A DNA stretch of 59,124 bases from Phycisphaerales bacterium (GCA_020847535.1 JADLBU010000028.1:1-59124); one strand, 5' to 3'; counted from the stretch's first letter, positions 8,138-17,020 are shown. Notes: generated from the letters alone by a model not told the origin. Translations and numbers: made by a program.

Positions 8138-9184
8138 CTATAGCTGGTGTGCGGCCTCTTCCCACCGCTCCAGTTCCGCAAGGAGGCGGGACCGCTCCCG
8201 CTGAACGTGTTCGAGCTGGAGGTACTCGCCGCGGGACCTGAGATCCGCGACGGCATCGCCCAACGCGGCCACCCGGCCCGCGAGCGTGGCCATCGCGAGC
8301 CGCCACCTCCATTCCGCGGCGCGTTCCGACTCCCAATCCTGTTGAACGGGTACGTACCGGACCTCGTGTTGTCTGGCCCGCAACTCGCGTTGGGCCTCCG
8401 CGCGCCGCTCTATCTCCTTTCGCTCTTTCTCAGCCAGCGCGAGCCGCTGCTCGCGCTTCCAACGGAAATGGTCCTCCTTGCGACGGGCGACGTCGGCGAC
8501 GAGTCGGGGGTCGGACTCACGGGCGATGAGCAGCAGTGAGTAAACGAACAACGCCAGTTCGGGATGGCCTGCCGCGTGCTGGTCGAGCCATTGCTCCAGC
8601 CGCGGTGCACACGGCCGGCGTCTCGACGAAGCCCAGTCGCGAAACGTCCTCAGCTCGCCGGCCTCCCACACGACACGGTTGTACGAGCAGCGGAACTCCT
8701 CCTGGGCACGCAGGTAGCGCCCGCGGTAAACGAAGCGGTGAACCCCGGATGGGGCCCGCGTTTCCGGCAGTTCCTTCAGGCCGTGGTCGAAGGCGTCCAG
8801 CCTGTGAGTCCCACCGTGCCGCATCGCATACAGCAGGCGCTCGCGGCCCGAGCTGTTCCACCGCATTGCGAACTCGCCGGGCGTCTCGTGCTGGGGTCGA
8901 GCCGTCCCATACGAAAAGCGCCGAATCCTGCGTACGCCGCGGGGGAGGTGGTCCACGATTATGTAGGCCCCGTACGCGGCCGGGAGGGTGCTCAGCGCAA
9001 TCCCGATCGGGCCACAGAAAGCGAGTGCCGCGGCCACGAGCGCGGTGTACCCGAGCTCCTTGTACACGTAGCCCGGGATGAACAGGACGGCCGCGGCCAG
9101 CCTAACCTCGGGCTTCGGCGGACGTGGAACAACAGGCGACCAGTTGAGAACGTCGGTGTCGGGGCTCGTGTCGACCGCGCTCAT
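8138..9184 (-). CDS. Membrane/coiled-coil protein, paralogue A
   Basis: A 348-aa tandem duplicate of the 7085-8128 product. It has the N-terminal NWSPVVPRPPKPEVRLA motif, two hydrophobic segments near residues 28-85, a middle domain with FVYRGRYLRAQEEF and CAPRLEQWLDQH, and a charged coiled coil carrying the matching EYLQLEHVQRERSRLLAEL block. The ATG at 9184 is chosen because it lies 2 nt after the stop of the coupling ATPase; the frame is open further upstream but there it overlaps that gene. Neither copy has a recognisable enzymatic motif. Confidence 0.78.
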   Translation of the reverse strand: MSAVDTSPDTDVLNWSPVVPRPPKPEVRLAAAVLFIPGYVYKELGYTALVAAALAFCGPIGIALSTLPAAYGAYIIVDHLPRGVRRIRRFSYGTARPQHETPGEFAMRWNSSGRERLLYAMRHGGTHRLDAFDHGLKELPETRAPSGVHRFVYRGRYLRAQEEFRCSYNRVVWEAGELRTFRDWASSRRRPCAPRLEQWLDQHAAGHPELALFVYSLLLIARESDPRLVADVARRKEDHFRWKREQRLALAEKERKEIERRAEAQRELRARQHEVRYVPVQQDWESERAAEWRWRLAMATLAGRVAALGDAVADLRSRGEYLQLEHVQRERSRLLAELERWEEAAHQL

Positions 9185-9186
9185 CT

Positions 9187-10698
9187 TCACGCCCCCTGTT
9201 CGAACTCGTGGTAGTGCCGGTCGGCGCTCTTGGTCTTCCACTGACGGCCCGCCTGGAAGATGTACGACCCGACGCGGCCGGTCTGGGCGGGGTCGTCGTG
9301 CCATCCGCCCTTCTTGAGCTCCGTGAAGCGGATAGCGGGTATGAGCGGGGCGTACGAGTATGAAACTGATGACGAGCCCTCCCCGGTGATGGGCTCGCTG
9401 CGGAAGCCCCGAATCTCGCTCGCAAAGACCCGCTCAGCCCATTCGTTAGTCACGGGATCCCCTTGCGCGAGGAACACCTTCGTCTGGAGGTTGCCGAGCA
9501 GGCTGTGGGTCGCGTGCTCGCCGACTTCGGCGTAGAGGTTCGGGAGGTTCTGCGTCAGGTACACGGTTGCGACCATGGCGCTGCGGGCGGCCTGCTGGAA
9601 GAGGGCGTCCTGGTAGGTGACGAAGTACTGACACTCGTCGGCGCCGAGGAACGCCGGGCACCAGGTCGTGTCGCCGGCATCGATGGCCGCGGCCCGGCGC
9701 TCGGCCGCCCGCTGCCAGATCGTCTTGTACAGCGTCTGAGCCATGCGACCAACGTTGTGGTACAGCTTGACCGGGATGTTCAGAACAATGACCTTCGGCC
9801 GACCGGTCACCGGGTCCGGTTCCAACGACCGCTCGGGCATAGCGGCCTCGTCGGACCGGCCGCACAGGAGCTCGCGCAGCGGGCTGCGGAGCAGACCATC
9901 GACCTTGGAGGTGAACGTCGCTGTGATCGAGGTCCGGGTTTCTTCGGCCAGCGATGGAAGATGCCGTAACCAGTAATCGGCTGTGAGTTGCCAGTCGCGG
10001 AAACGCGGCTCCGTCAGCTTCGCTCGACCCAGGTCGGCCAGTTGGAGCAGCGCGCAGCAGCGCCCACCTCGGAACCTCGTGGAGTTTACGTCCTGCAGCG
10101 ATACAGGCGCGGAACGCACGATGTCAAGGATGTCGTCGAGTCGCACCTGAGCGTTGCCGCTGGTCAGAATCGACGCCATGACCGAAAGCTCCACGGCATT
10201 GCGGATGAGCTCCATGTAGGCGTCGATCCAGAACTGGTCGGTCCGGGCCTCCGACCCGTACGGAGTGGTTCCCGCGTGGAGGACGTCAACGACATTGGAC
10301 GTGAGCCCACCACCACGCTCGTACTCGTACTGGAGGACATTGAGGGCAAGGGCGCGGTAGGGACCTAGGAGATCTTTCGGCCATCGGGCCGATGGATGCG
10401 GGTCGTCGGGCTGAACGAACACCAGGTCCTCCCGCGGGTCCCTGCCGGTGTTGCGGAAGTAGGTGTTGGCGATCGTCCAGGGGTCCTCAGGTTTGGCCGT
10501 GAGGAGCAGGCCGCCGAAGCGGTTGCGGAGCATGCTTCCGAACACGAGGCTCGCGGGGCCCGTGGACTTGCCGCTGCCCGTTGCACCGAGGACTCCTGTG
10601 CCTTCCACCGCATCGGCGATGCGCCACCATTCCCCTTCACCGAACTCGAAGAGCTTCTGTCTCAGTATGAGCGTGCGAGGGTCCATGATGTACGTCAT
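9187..10698 (-). CDS. VirD4/TraG/TraD-type coupling ATPase
   Basis: A 503-aa P-loop ATPase of the type IV coupling protein kind, expected to link the relaxase-DNA complex to a transfer channel. Walker A is GATGSGKST (38-46); a Walker B-like FLGADECQYF lies near residue 350. A conserved block with VYLTQNLPNLY follows, as in TraG/TraM-recognition proteins. It lacks an obvious N-terminal membrane pair; the two membrane proteins next in the operon may supply that. The ATG at 10698 is preferred, since the open frame further upstream is antisense to the relaxase gene. A second ATG at 10686 is possible. No strong ribosome-binding site is seen. Confidence 0.88.
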   Translation of the reverse strand: MTYIMDPRTLILRQKLFEFGEGEWWRIADAVEGTGVLGATGSGKSTGPASLVFGSMLRNRFGGLLLTAKPEDPWTIANTYFRNTGRDPREDLVFVQPDDPHPSARWPKDLLGPYRALALNVLQYEYERGGGLTSNVVDVLHAGTTPYGSEARTDQFWIDAYMELIRNAVELSVMASILTSGNAQVRLDDILDIVRSAPVSLQDVNSTRFRGGRCCALLQLADLGRAKLTEPRFRDWQLTADYWLRHLPSLAEETRTSITATFTSKVDGLLRSPLRELLCGRSDEAAMPERSLEPDPVTGRPKVIVLNIPVKLYHNVGRMAQTLYKTIWQRAAERRAAAIDAGDTTWCPAFLGADECQYFVTYQDALFQQAARSAMVATVYLTQNLPNLYAEVGEHATHSLLGNLQTKVFLAQGDPVTNEWAERVFASEIRGFRSEPITGEGSSSVSYSYAPLIPAIRFTELKKGGWHDDPAQTGRVGSYIFQAGRQWKTKSADRHYHEFEQGA

Positions 10699-11019
10699 TC
10701 CGTAGTGGAACGGGAGCGGTTGCGGCGAGCGGATGAACGCATCGACGTGTGTAGAGCAGCAACCAGCAGCCTTTGTGATCCGCGCTCGGACACGTAGGGG
10801 AGATGCTGGACTTCCGCGCACGACGTGACACCGGAAGAAACCCGGCGACGCTGAAAGATTTTCTTCGGGTGTGACCTCGGGTACCAGGGAGACGACCATG
10901 TGCGCCGAGCGACCGTCATGGACGCGCATGGACGATGCCCCCAAGATTCTTCGTTTTGGCCCCGTTTTTCTGACTAGAACCTCCGCCGCGGCTCCCCGTA
11001 CACGACGACGGAGGTTCCC
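10699..11019. promoter_or_regulatory. oriT: Divergent intergenic region, probable oriT
   Basis: 321 bp between the divergent coupling ATPase and MobF relaxase genes, the usual place of an oriT. It holds an imperfect 16-bp inverted repeat, 10825-10840 against 10860-10875 (14 of 16 positions match, 19-nt spacer). It also has a tandem CATGGACG-CG-CATGGACG repeat near 10918-10935, and an 8-bp dyad next to the relaxase start. No nic consensus could be named. Confidence 0.5.
10978..11016 (+). promoter_or_regulatory. Hairpin sequestering the relaxase ribosome-binding site
   Basis: AACCTCCG (10978-10985) is a perfect complement of CGGAGGTT (11009-11016). The 3' arm contains the GGAGG Shine-Dalgarno four nt before the ATG at 11020. 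If folded in the mRNA, the stem would hide the ribosome-binding site. Alternatively it is a protein operator. Confidence 0.45.
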
Positions 11020-13998
11020 ATGCTGCGTATTCGAGAATCGACCAACCCCGCGGGCGTCCTGCGCTACTTCCTCGAGTCGTTGACTCAGGAAGAGTTCAAG
11101 GAACTGAAGGTGGTGAAGGAGCCCGGCTACTGGGTCGGCGCGCTCGCCGAGCGGCTCGGGCTGGCGGGCACGGTCAGTCGCGAATCCTTCGCCGCGATGC
11201 TCACCAACATCCACCCACAGACCGGCGACACGCTCACTCCCCGCACCAAGGAGGGCCGCCGCTGCTGCTACGAGTTTGAGGTGAGCACGCCCAAGAGCCT
11301 GTCTGTGCTGTACCACCTGACCAACGACAGCCGCCTGCTCGGAGCATTCGCCGACGCTCTCAAAGAGCTCGTCGCCGCGGTGCAGGACCATGCGCACACG
11401 CGCGTCCGGCGCGACGGCGCGGACGAGGACCGTTTGACGCAGGAGGTGGCCGGGGCGGTCTTCATCCATCGGACAGGGCGCCCCGTCAACGGGATCGCGG
11501 AGCCCCAGCTCCACGCGCACCCGCTCTTCATGAACGCCACGTGGGACCCGGTGGAGCAACGCCTCAAGGCCGTTCAGTTTGGCCAGGCCTGGGGGTGGGC
11601 GTCGGTCCTTGAGTCGCTCTACATGTCGAGCCTCGCCGAGAAAGTAATGGAACTCGGGTACTCGGTCAGCACCAAAGGACGATTCTGGGAGATCGACGGG
11701 GTTCCGGAATCGGTCATCGAGAAGTTCTCGTCGCGCACGAAGGTCATCAACGGCGTGGCCGCGGAGCGTGGGATCGATGATCCCCGCGATCTGGACGGGC
11801 TCGGCGCCCGCACGCGGGAGCGGAAAGTCCCCGAGAACACGCTGGGCAACCTCAAGGCCATCTGGGCCGCCCGTCTGACGCACGACGAGCAGCAGCAGTT
11901 GTTCCGTCTTAAGGAGGACGCCGAGCTGAGGTCCAACCGCGTAACGGAAACTCTGGACGCAGACCGGCACCACGACTCCTCGCTGTCTCTCGACACCGGT
12001 GCGGTTCGTGAACAGCCGGCCGCGCGTCGCATCAACGGGCAGGCCACGCATCGCGAAACCCTGCGTGCCGAGCCGGGGGATGATCGGACGGCCGCCGCGG
12101 ACGGGAAACAGCGCCGTCGTCCGCTGAACTTGCGCGAGCAGCACGCGCTGAGCGAAGCCATCCGCGAGGCCGCGGGCAAGGTCTACGAGCGCAAGGCGGT
12201 GGTCCCCGAGAAGTTCCTGCTGGACCACGGGCTACGCGCGGTGCCGGGGAGGCTCTCGCTCAACCAGGTGCGCGAAGAGATGAAGGCGCAAGGGATCATT
12301 ACGCGGGTCATTGACAATCAGGCGAGGTGTACAACGCGCGAGGCCGTGGCCGAAGAGCAGTTGCTCGTCAAGCTCGCGGTCGCCGGCAAGGGCCGGTACG
12401 GGCGCTCCTCAACATCCGACTGGCGCGCGCCCGCTGGCATGACTCCCGAGCAGAAAGAGGCTCTGGGCACGGTGCTCAGCTCGCCGGACCTCGTCACGAT
12501 CGTGAAGGGCCGGGCCGGCACCGGCAAGACGCACCTGACCAAGGCCACCGTTCAGCAGATCGTTGACCGGCTCGGGCGGCCGGTGTGCATGCTGGCGCCC
12601 ACGGCACAGGCGGGGCGGGGCGTGCTGCGAAGCGAGGGACACCGGCGGGCGGACACGGTCGCCAAGTTCCTAAACAGCCCGGAGATGCAGGCACGCGTGA
12701 GCAACGGCGTGATCTGGGTCGACGAAGCGGGTCTGATGAGCATGAAGGACACCATCGGCGTGCTCCAGAAGGCCGCCGCGCTCGGCTGCCGGGTCGTGCT
12801 CTCGGGGGACAGCACGCACCAGAACCGTTCGGTCGCGCGCGGCAGCCCGATCGACAGCCTGCAGGAGCACGCCGGGGTCCGCACCGTGAACGTCGAGGGC
12901 GTGCAGCGCCAGAAGGGTGCGTACAAGGAGGTGGTCGAGCGGCTGAACCGGCGCGATCTCGCAGGTGCCCTCAGAGGCCTCGACGAGATGAACGCTTTGC
13001 GCAGCGTGCCGAGGCCCGAACTGTTCGCCACGGTCGCGGCCGACTACGTCGCCTGCCGCAACGACGGCAAGACAGTATCGCTCGTTGCGCCGACCCACGC
13101 CGAGGGACGCGAGGTCACGCTCGAGATCCGCCGGATGCTGCGGGAAGCTGGCCAGCTCAAGGGGGGCACGGTGCACGACACGCTACAGTCCAAGCAGCTC
13201 ACCGAGTTCGAGCGCAAGGACTCCAAGTCGTACACGGCCGGCGACGTCGTGTGCTTCCACCGGAACCTCGGCAGCCCGACCCGGGGGTACTTCAAGGCGC
13301 GGAGCGTCTGGACGGTCATCGGCGTGGACCCGCTCGGCAACGTGCTCGCGACCTCCGGCGGCCTGCCGCAGGCGCTGCCCCTGAAGTCCGCGTCGGGATT
13401 CGACGTATACCGGAAGGTCTCACTCGAGTTCGCGGTGGGAGACACGGTACGCTTCACGAACTCGGGCACGCTCCACTCGAAGCTGGACCCCGCGCTCAAG
13501 CTCGTCCTCCCAAGCCGGCAGGAGCCGGTCCATAAGGTTGACCGTGGCGAGGTCCGCATCGTGACCAGAATCGGACGCGGGGGAGCGCTGATCCTCGACA
13601 ACGGGCTGGTGGTCCCGAGGTCCTTCGGCCACATCACGCACGGCTACTGCCTCACCTCGCACGCGGCCCAAGGCGTTACCGCGGACATCGCGCTTGGGAT
13701 CATGTCGACGATGTCGGGGCTAGCGGCGTCGTTCCGGCAGTTCTACGTGACCGTGACTCGCGGCCGCGAAGCGGTCCGGCTCTATACCGACGATCGCGAG
13801 TTGGTGGTCTCGGCGGTCGCTCGGAAGGACCAGCCGGACAGCGCCCTGAGCCTGGTCAAGGACGGCGTGGAACGACCGGAGCAGGAAGGACTTCAGCAGG
13901 AAGGCATCCGGCAGCAGCAGCAGCGGATGGCGGAGGAGGCCCACCGGGCGGAAGAGGCGGCCCGTGAACGCGACCAGTCGCGGGGGAGGGCGCTGTGA
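11020..13998 (+). CDS. MobF-family relaxase-helicase (TraI/TrwC-like)
   Basis: A 992-aa bifunctional conjugative relaxase that would nick oriT and unwind the transferred strand. The N-terminal TrwC domain has an early tyrosine (Y16) as candidate nucleophile, the GYWVGALAERLGL block and the HUH-type metal motif PQLHAHPLFMN (H165, H167). The helicase half shows Walker A GRAGTGKTH (about 497-505), Walker B IWVDEAGLMS, the GDSTHQ motif III and C-terminal SHAAQGVTAD and VTRGREAVRLY motifs V/VI of the RecD-like superfamily 1. The tail is Gln/Glu-rich. The ATG has a GGAGG site inside a hairpin. It runs divergently from the coupling protein and overlaps the next gene by 4 nt. Confidence 0.95.
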   Translation: MLRIRESTNPAGVLRYFLESLTQEEFKELKVVKEPGYWVGALAERLGLAGTVSRESFAAMLTNIHPQTGDTLTPRTKEGRRCCYEFEVSTPKSLSVLYHLTNDSRLLGAFADALKELVAAVQDHAHTRVRRDGADEDRLTQEVAGAVFIHRTGRPVNGIAEPQLHAHPLFMNATWDPVEQRLKAVQFGQAWGWASVLESLYMSSLAEKVMELGYSVSTKGRFWEIDGVPESVIEKFSSRTKVINGVAAERGIDDPRDLDGLGARTRERKVPENTLGNLKAIWAARLTHDEQQQLFRLKEDAELRSNRVTETLDADRHHDSSLSLDTGAVREQPAARRINGQATHRETLRAEPGDDRTAAADGKQRRRPLNLREQHALSEAIREAAGKVYERKAVVPEKFLLDHGLRAVPGRLSLNQVREEMKAQGIITRVIDNQARCTTREAVAEEQLLVKLAVAGKGRYGRSSTSDWRAPAGMTPEQKEALGTVLSSPDLVTIVKGRAGTGKTHLTKATVQQIVDRLGRPVCMLAPTAQAGRGVLRSEGHRRADTVAKFLNSPEMQARVSNGVIWVDEAGLMSMKDTIGVLQKAAALGCRVVLSGDSTHQNRSVARGSPIDSLQEHAGVRTVNVEGVQRQKGAYKEVVERLNRRDLAGALRGLDEMNALRSVPRPELFATVAADYVACRNDGKTVSLVAPTHAEGREVTLEIRRMLREAGQLKGGTVHDTLQSKQLTEFERKDSKSYTAGDVVCFHRNLGSPTRGYFKARSVWTVIGVDPLGNVLATSGGLPQALPLKSASGFDVYRKVSLEFAVGDTVRFTNSGTLHSKLDPALKLVLPSRQEPVHKVDRGEVRIVTRIGRGGALILDNGLVVPRSFGHITHGYCLTSHAAQGVTADIALGIMSTMSGLAASFRQFYVTVTRGREAVRLYTDDRELVVSAVARKDQPDSALSLVKDGVERPEQEGLQQEGIRQQQQRMAEEAHRAEEAARERDQSRGRAL

Positions 13999-14390
13999 AC
14001 ACCGACCGTCCCTCCGTCTTCGGCGCCGCCGGTGGCGGGGCCCCGGATCCCGGCCGCCGTGGCGATCTCTGGAACCCGACCCTCACCATCAGGTTCGAAG
14101 ACGGGCCGTGCACCACCTTCGTCTACGCCCACCTGATCTGGATGAACTTCTACCCGTCCAAGGGCATCATCCTGCACTTTGCCTCGCACACCGTCTGGGT
14201 GGTCGGCCGAAACCTGATGGGGCTCTACGACGAGCTGAGTCAGCTACGTCGGCGGGAGATCGTGGTGGTGAGCGAGGAGCACGACCTCGGCGAGGCGGAC
14301 GCGGTCATCGTCCACCGGGTCGGCGTGCGTCAGGAGACGCCCGGACAGCCGCGGAGCGCGGACTTCCCAGAACAAGCGCGGGGTGCTTAG
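13995..14390 (+). CDS. Hypothetical protein coupled to the relaxase
   Basis: A 131-aa protein starting at a GTG whose GTGA overlaps the relaxase stop, so it is likely translationally coupled. Residues 25-100 look like a compact alpha/beta fold (LTIRFEDGPCTTFVYAHLIWM, FASHTVWVVG); the first 22 and last 25 residues are Gly/Pro-rich and probably disordered. The family is unknown. The context suggests a mobilisation accessory role. The 100-bp gap to the convergent methyltransferase holds an imperfect hairpin (14453-14474) that could separate the two transcripts. Confidence 0.65.
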   Translation: MNTDRPSVFGAAGGGAPDPGRRGDLWNPTLTIRFEDGPCTTFVYAHLIWMNFYPSKGIILHFASHTVWVVGRNLMGLYDELSQLRRREIVVVSEEHDLGEADAVIVHRVGVRQETPGQPRSADFPEQARGA

Positions 14391-14490
14391 GGGAGATGCC
14401 TGCTCCTTAAACCAAGAACAAAACACCGTCCCCCTCTTTGTCCATGAAAGGCCGGACCGACCGAGGTCAGTCCGACCAGCGAGAAACATG

Positions 14491-15177
14491 TCAGGGGCTC
14501 AACCGCTTGAAGACCACGCAGTACTCGTGCTTGATGGGCACATCCTCCATCGCGGCGTACCCGAAACTGTCCGACCGGCAGTTGTGCTGGGCCTTGATGA
14601 TGACGGACCGGAGCTCACCGAGGTCCGGCTCCAACCTCAGAACATCCCGAACAATGGGCGTGTAGGAGCCCTTCCGCCGGACATCCCCGACCGGCACCGC
14701 CAGCCGTCCACCCGGGACCAGGGCGGCGGCACACCTTCGCAGGCACCTGGCGAGCACCGCCCGGAACTCCGGGTAGGTCTCGATGGTGCTCAGGTCCGCA
14801 GGGTCGTCGCTGTACCGGATGATGTTCCAGTACGGCGGGTGAATCCACACGAAGTCGTGCCGCCCGGGAAGGTCGGTCGTGGCGAGGTCGTACCCGTGCC
14901 GCAGGTCGCTCCCCCAGTACTCGATAGGTTCCGGCAGGAATTGGTTCAGACCCGCGATGACATCCCGCGTGGTGCCCGACCCCATCATCGGGTCTGCAAC
15001 GGACCGTGCCCCGTACCGCAGAACAAGTTCCTTGAACAGCCGCCCGTCACAGTTCCCGCGGTACCGCGCGTCGCCCCAGAGTGAACACCGTTCGGGATAG
15101 GAAACAAGCGAGGTCATGCCCTTGTCTTGCCTGTAGAACGGGGCGAGGTCGAGTCGAGTCTTTTCTGTAGTCGTCAT
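14491..15177 (-). CDS. DNA methyltransferase (N4-C/N6-A type), orphan
   Basis: A 228-aa S-adenosylmethionine-dependent DNA methyltransferase. The cofactor motif ADPMMGSGTTRDV (about 60-73, the FxGxG position) precedes the catalytic motif IHPPYWNI (about 110, of the (D/N/S)PPY/W type), followed by a LVPGGRLAVPVGDV block typical of later motifs. No restriction enzyme lies beside it, so it may protect the island in new hosts or regulate it. It is short for the class, leaving little room for a target recognition domain. An internal ATG at 15117 is an alternative start. Confidence 0.85.
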   Translation of the reverse strand: MTTTEKTRLDLAPFYRQDKGMTSLVSYPERCSLWGDARYRGNCDGRLFKELVLRYGARSVADPMMGSGTTRDVIAGLNQFLPEPIEYWGSDLRHGYDLATTDLPGRHDFVWIHPPYWNIIRYSDDPADLSTIETYPEFRAVLARCLRRCAAALVPGGRLAVPVGDVRRKGSYTPIVRDVLRLEPDLGELRSVIIKAQHNCRSDSFGYAAMEDVPIKHEYCVVFKRLSP

Positions 15178-15225
15178 GATTGCACCTGTAGAAAAGCCGG
15201 CCCCGCTTCGGGGCCGGCGAGTTGG

Positions 15226-15495
15226 CTAGTAGTCTTCCGGCAGCATGATCGTGGTCGAGGACCTGTCCCGCTCGGTGATAATCCAGAACTTCGTGCCCTG
15301 TCGGTCGTGGTACACGGACAACAAGCGCCCGCCCTCGTTCATGGCGACTTCGTTTGCGTGCTCGTCCGAAGCGCAGACGTCGCCCCAGTCACCGGATTCG
15401 TGTCGCTCCAGGGCGATCATCGCATCAAGGAGGTTGAGGTTATCGAGGGCGGCCACCGTGAACGCGGTCGTCCCGAGTGTTACCTTGTGGTTCAT
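15226..15495 (-). CDS. Small conserved plasmid/ICE-type protein (copy 1)
   Basis: An 89-aa protein ending in an ERDRSSTTIMLPEDY block. A paralogue at 24127-24396 shares the spine A(L/A)xRHxSGDWGxVxASD, the (K)FW(I/V)ITExDRSxTT motif and the LPEDY terminus. I have seen this pattern in accessory-gene modules of mobile elements, without an assigned function. It lies between an orphan methyltransferase and an ArdC-type gene on the same strand, which suggests an establishment or antirestriction module. Confidence 0.75.
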   Translation of the reverse strand: MNHKVTLGTTAFTVAALDNLNLLDAMIALERHESGDWGDVCASDEHANEVAMNEGGRLLSVYHDRQGTKFWIITERDRSSTTIMLPEDY

Positions 15496-15812
15496 GTTGT
15501 CATCTCCATCTCAATGGCCGCCGCCCTTGGAACAGCTTTCCGGGCGGCGGCGGGTTTGTTCGGTCGCAGACCGTTCCCGAACAAACCCGACCCGCCTTGG
15601 AAAGCGCATCCGACTGCTCGGGCAAAGCCCGAGGCCGCTTGGTGAGGCCGTCCGGTCCGGCGAATGAACGGAGCGCGGCACGGGCAAGGGGCGTGACGCC
15701 GACGCCCGGCTGTCCCCTGGAGGCGGCGCGACCGTTGCGCCGTCGCCGACACGAGCCGGACGGCGGCCGACGGTGCACTGGCCGCGAAGCGGCGTTCTGC
15801 GGTTCGCCGTGC
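15496..15812. other. Intergenic region with perfect 12-bp hairpin
   Basis: 317 bp without a gene. GGGTTTGTTCGG (15552-15563) and CCGAACAAACCC (15577-15588) form a perfect 12-bp stem with a 13-nt loop, flanked by further complementary GGCGG/CCGCC. No T-run follows on either strand, so it is not a classic terminator; an operator or RNA element is possible. Nothing else is seen. Confidence 0.55.
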
Positions 15813-16646
15813 TCACTCCGGCGGCGGAGCATCGACCTCGGCGTCCTCGCCGATGGCCGCAAGGATGGAACTCGCCGTCTTCTGGATGCGGTCCAGAGAG
15901 CGCGAGAGCGTGTCCTTGTCCCCGTTGTAGATCTGGATGTAGTCGGAGGCCGCTGTGCCGGTCTCCAGGCCGATGGCAGCGCTGACCACGAACGCCACGG
16001 CCTCGGCCTCGGTCTCGCGGACCGTCGTGCTGAAGTCCTTGCGGTCATCACCGCGGTGGAGGAGCTCGTGGGCGAGCTCGTGGACGATGACGGCGAACTC
16101 CTCGGCCGCTGACAAGTCGGGCCGGACTGCGATGCGTCCGCCGGTGGAAACTCCGTCGGCCCCGAAGGGCACGTCGGCACGGTCGAGCGTGATGCCGCAG
16201 GCCGCGACGTGGGCCTGGAGCCGCGTGGTGTAGACGCTCGGGTCGCCCTGGACGCGGGCCGGCTCGGGGAGCGGCTCGCCGTCGGTCTGGGCGACGTCGA
16301 ACACGTGGACGACTCGGAAGCGGAGGACGGTCCGAGGCTCTTCGCCGGTCTGCTCGCCGGCCACTTCTTCGGCGCGCGCACGCAGACGCATCGGGGCGAA
16401 GATCGCGATGCCGTGCTCGCCCTTGCGGACAAAGCGGCCGAGGTCACGCCAGGCGTTGAACCCCGCGACGCGGGTCGCTTCGGGCCGCTGGGAGAGGATG
16501 AGGAGAATGTTGCCGAACGAGTAGCGGTGGAACCGTGCCATGACGGCGAGGTACTGCGTCAGGCTCTCGCTGCGTCCTTGCTCCAGAGCGGTCGCGAGTC
16601 GGGCGAGAGCGTCGTCGGTCATCTTGCGGGCGTCTTCTGCTTTCAT
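15813..16646 (-). CDS. ardC: ArdC-family antirestriction protein / zinc metalloprotease-like
   Basis: A 277-aa ArdC-like protein. The N-terminal ssDNA-binding-type domain carries RFHRYSFGNILLILSQRP (about 38-55) and AWRDLGRFVRKGEHGIAIFAP. The C-terminal domain has the metal-binding HELAHELLH (H189, E190, H193) followed by TVRETEAEAVAFVVSAAIG, the usual third-ligand region. ArdC proteins protect incoming plasmid DNA from host restriction in the recipient. The ATG at 16646 has an AGGAGG site; upstream frame extensions lack one. Notably the island also has an ArdC-like gene inside its BREX operon (38468-39586). Confidence 0.9.
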   Translation of the reverse strand: MKAEDARKMTDDALARLATALEQGRSESLTQYLAVMARFHRYSFGNILLILSQRPEATRVAGFNAWRDLGRFVRKGEHGIAIFAPMRLRARAEEVAGEQTGEEPRTVLRFRVVHVFDVAQTDGEPLPEPARVQGDPSVYTTRLQAHVAACGITLDRADVPFGADGVSTGGRIAVRPDLSAAEEFAVIVHELAHELLHRGDDRKDFSTTVRETEAEAVAFVVSAAIGLETGTAASDYIQIYNGDKDTLSRSLDRIQKTASSILAAIGEDAEVDAPPPE

Positions 16647-17020
16647 GGTGAGTCCTCCTGTTTCTGGTTTGCGGGGGTCCTTCACCCAGACAGGACCCCC
16701 CGAACCGGAAACCGAGGACGCCGCGGCCGGGAGCAAGCCGCGAGGACGGAGCGCACGCGGAGCGTGCACGGACCGTGACAGGTCCTCCTGGCGCGGGCCG
16801 TGCCTGCGCGGAGGACGAGAGCCATGGGCGGCGGCGCCGCGGACGGGCGCGCACCATGAAGGCGAAGAGTCGCCCGTGATGCACACACGCTCTTCGACGC
16901 GGGTGCCGAGCAGGACGGGAGTAGAAGCCAACGCAACGGAAGGGGGTGGATGGACTCGCGCTGCACGTCGTACGTTCGTCTCAACCTTGAGCAGAACCTC
17001 GAATGAGCGCGAGTCGCGGG
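16647..17020. other. Intergenic region between parB and ardC
   Basis: 374 bp, very GC-rich, no convincing gene on either strand. The ardC Shine-Dalgarno lies at its left end. No promoter or terminator could be assigned. Confidence 0.4.

Noticed and set aside
10699..12228. N-terminal extension of the coupling ATPase frame by about 510 codons
   Set aside because: This part is antisense to the relaxase gene and has no protein-like motif; the ATPase homology begins near 10698.
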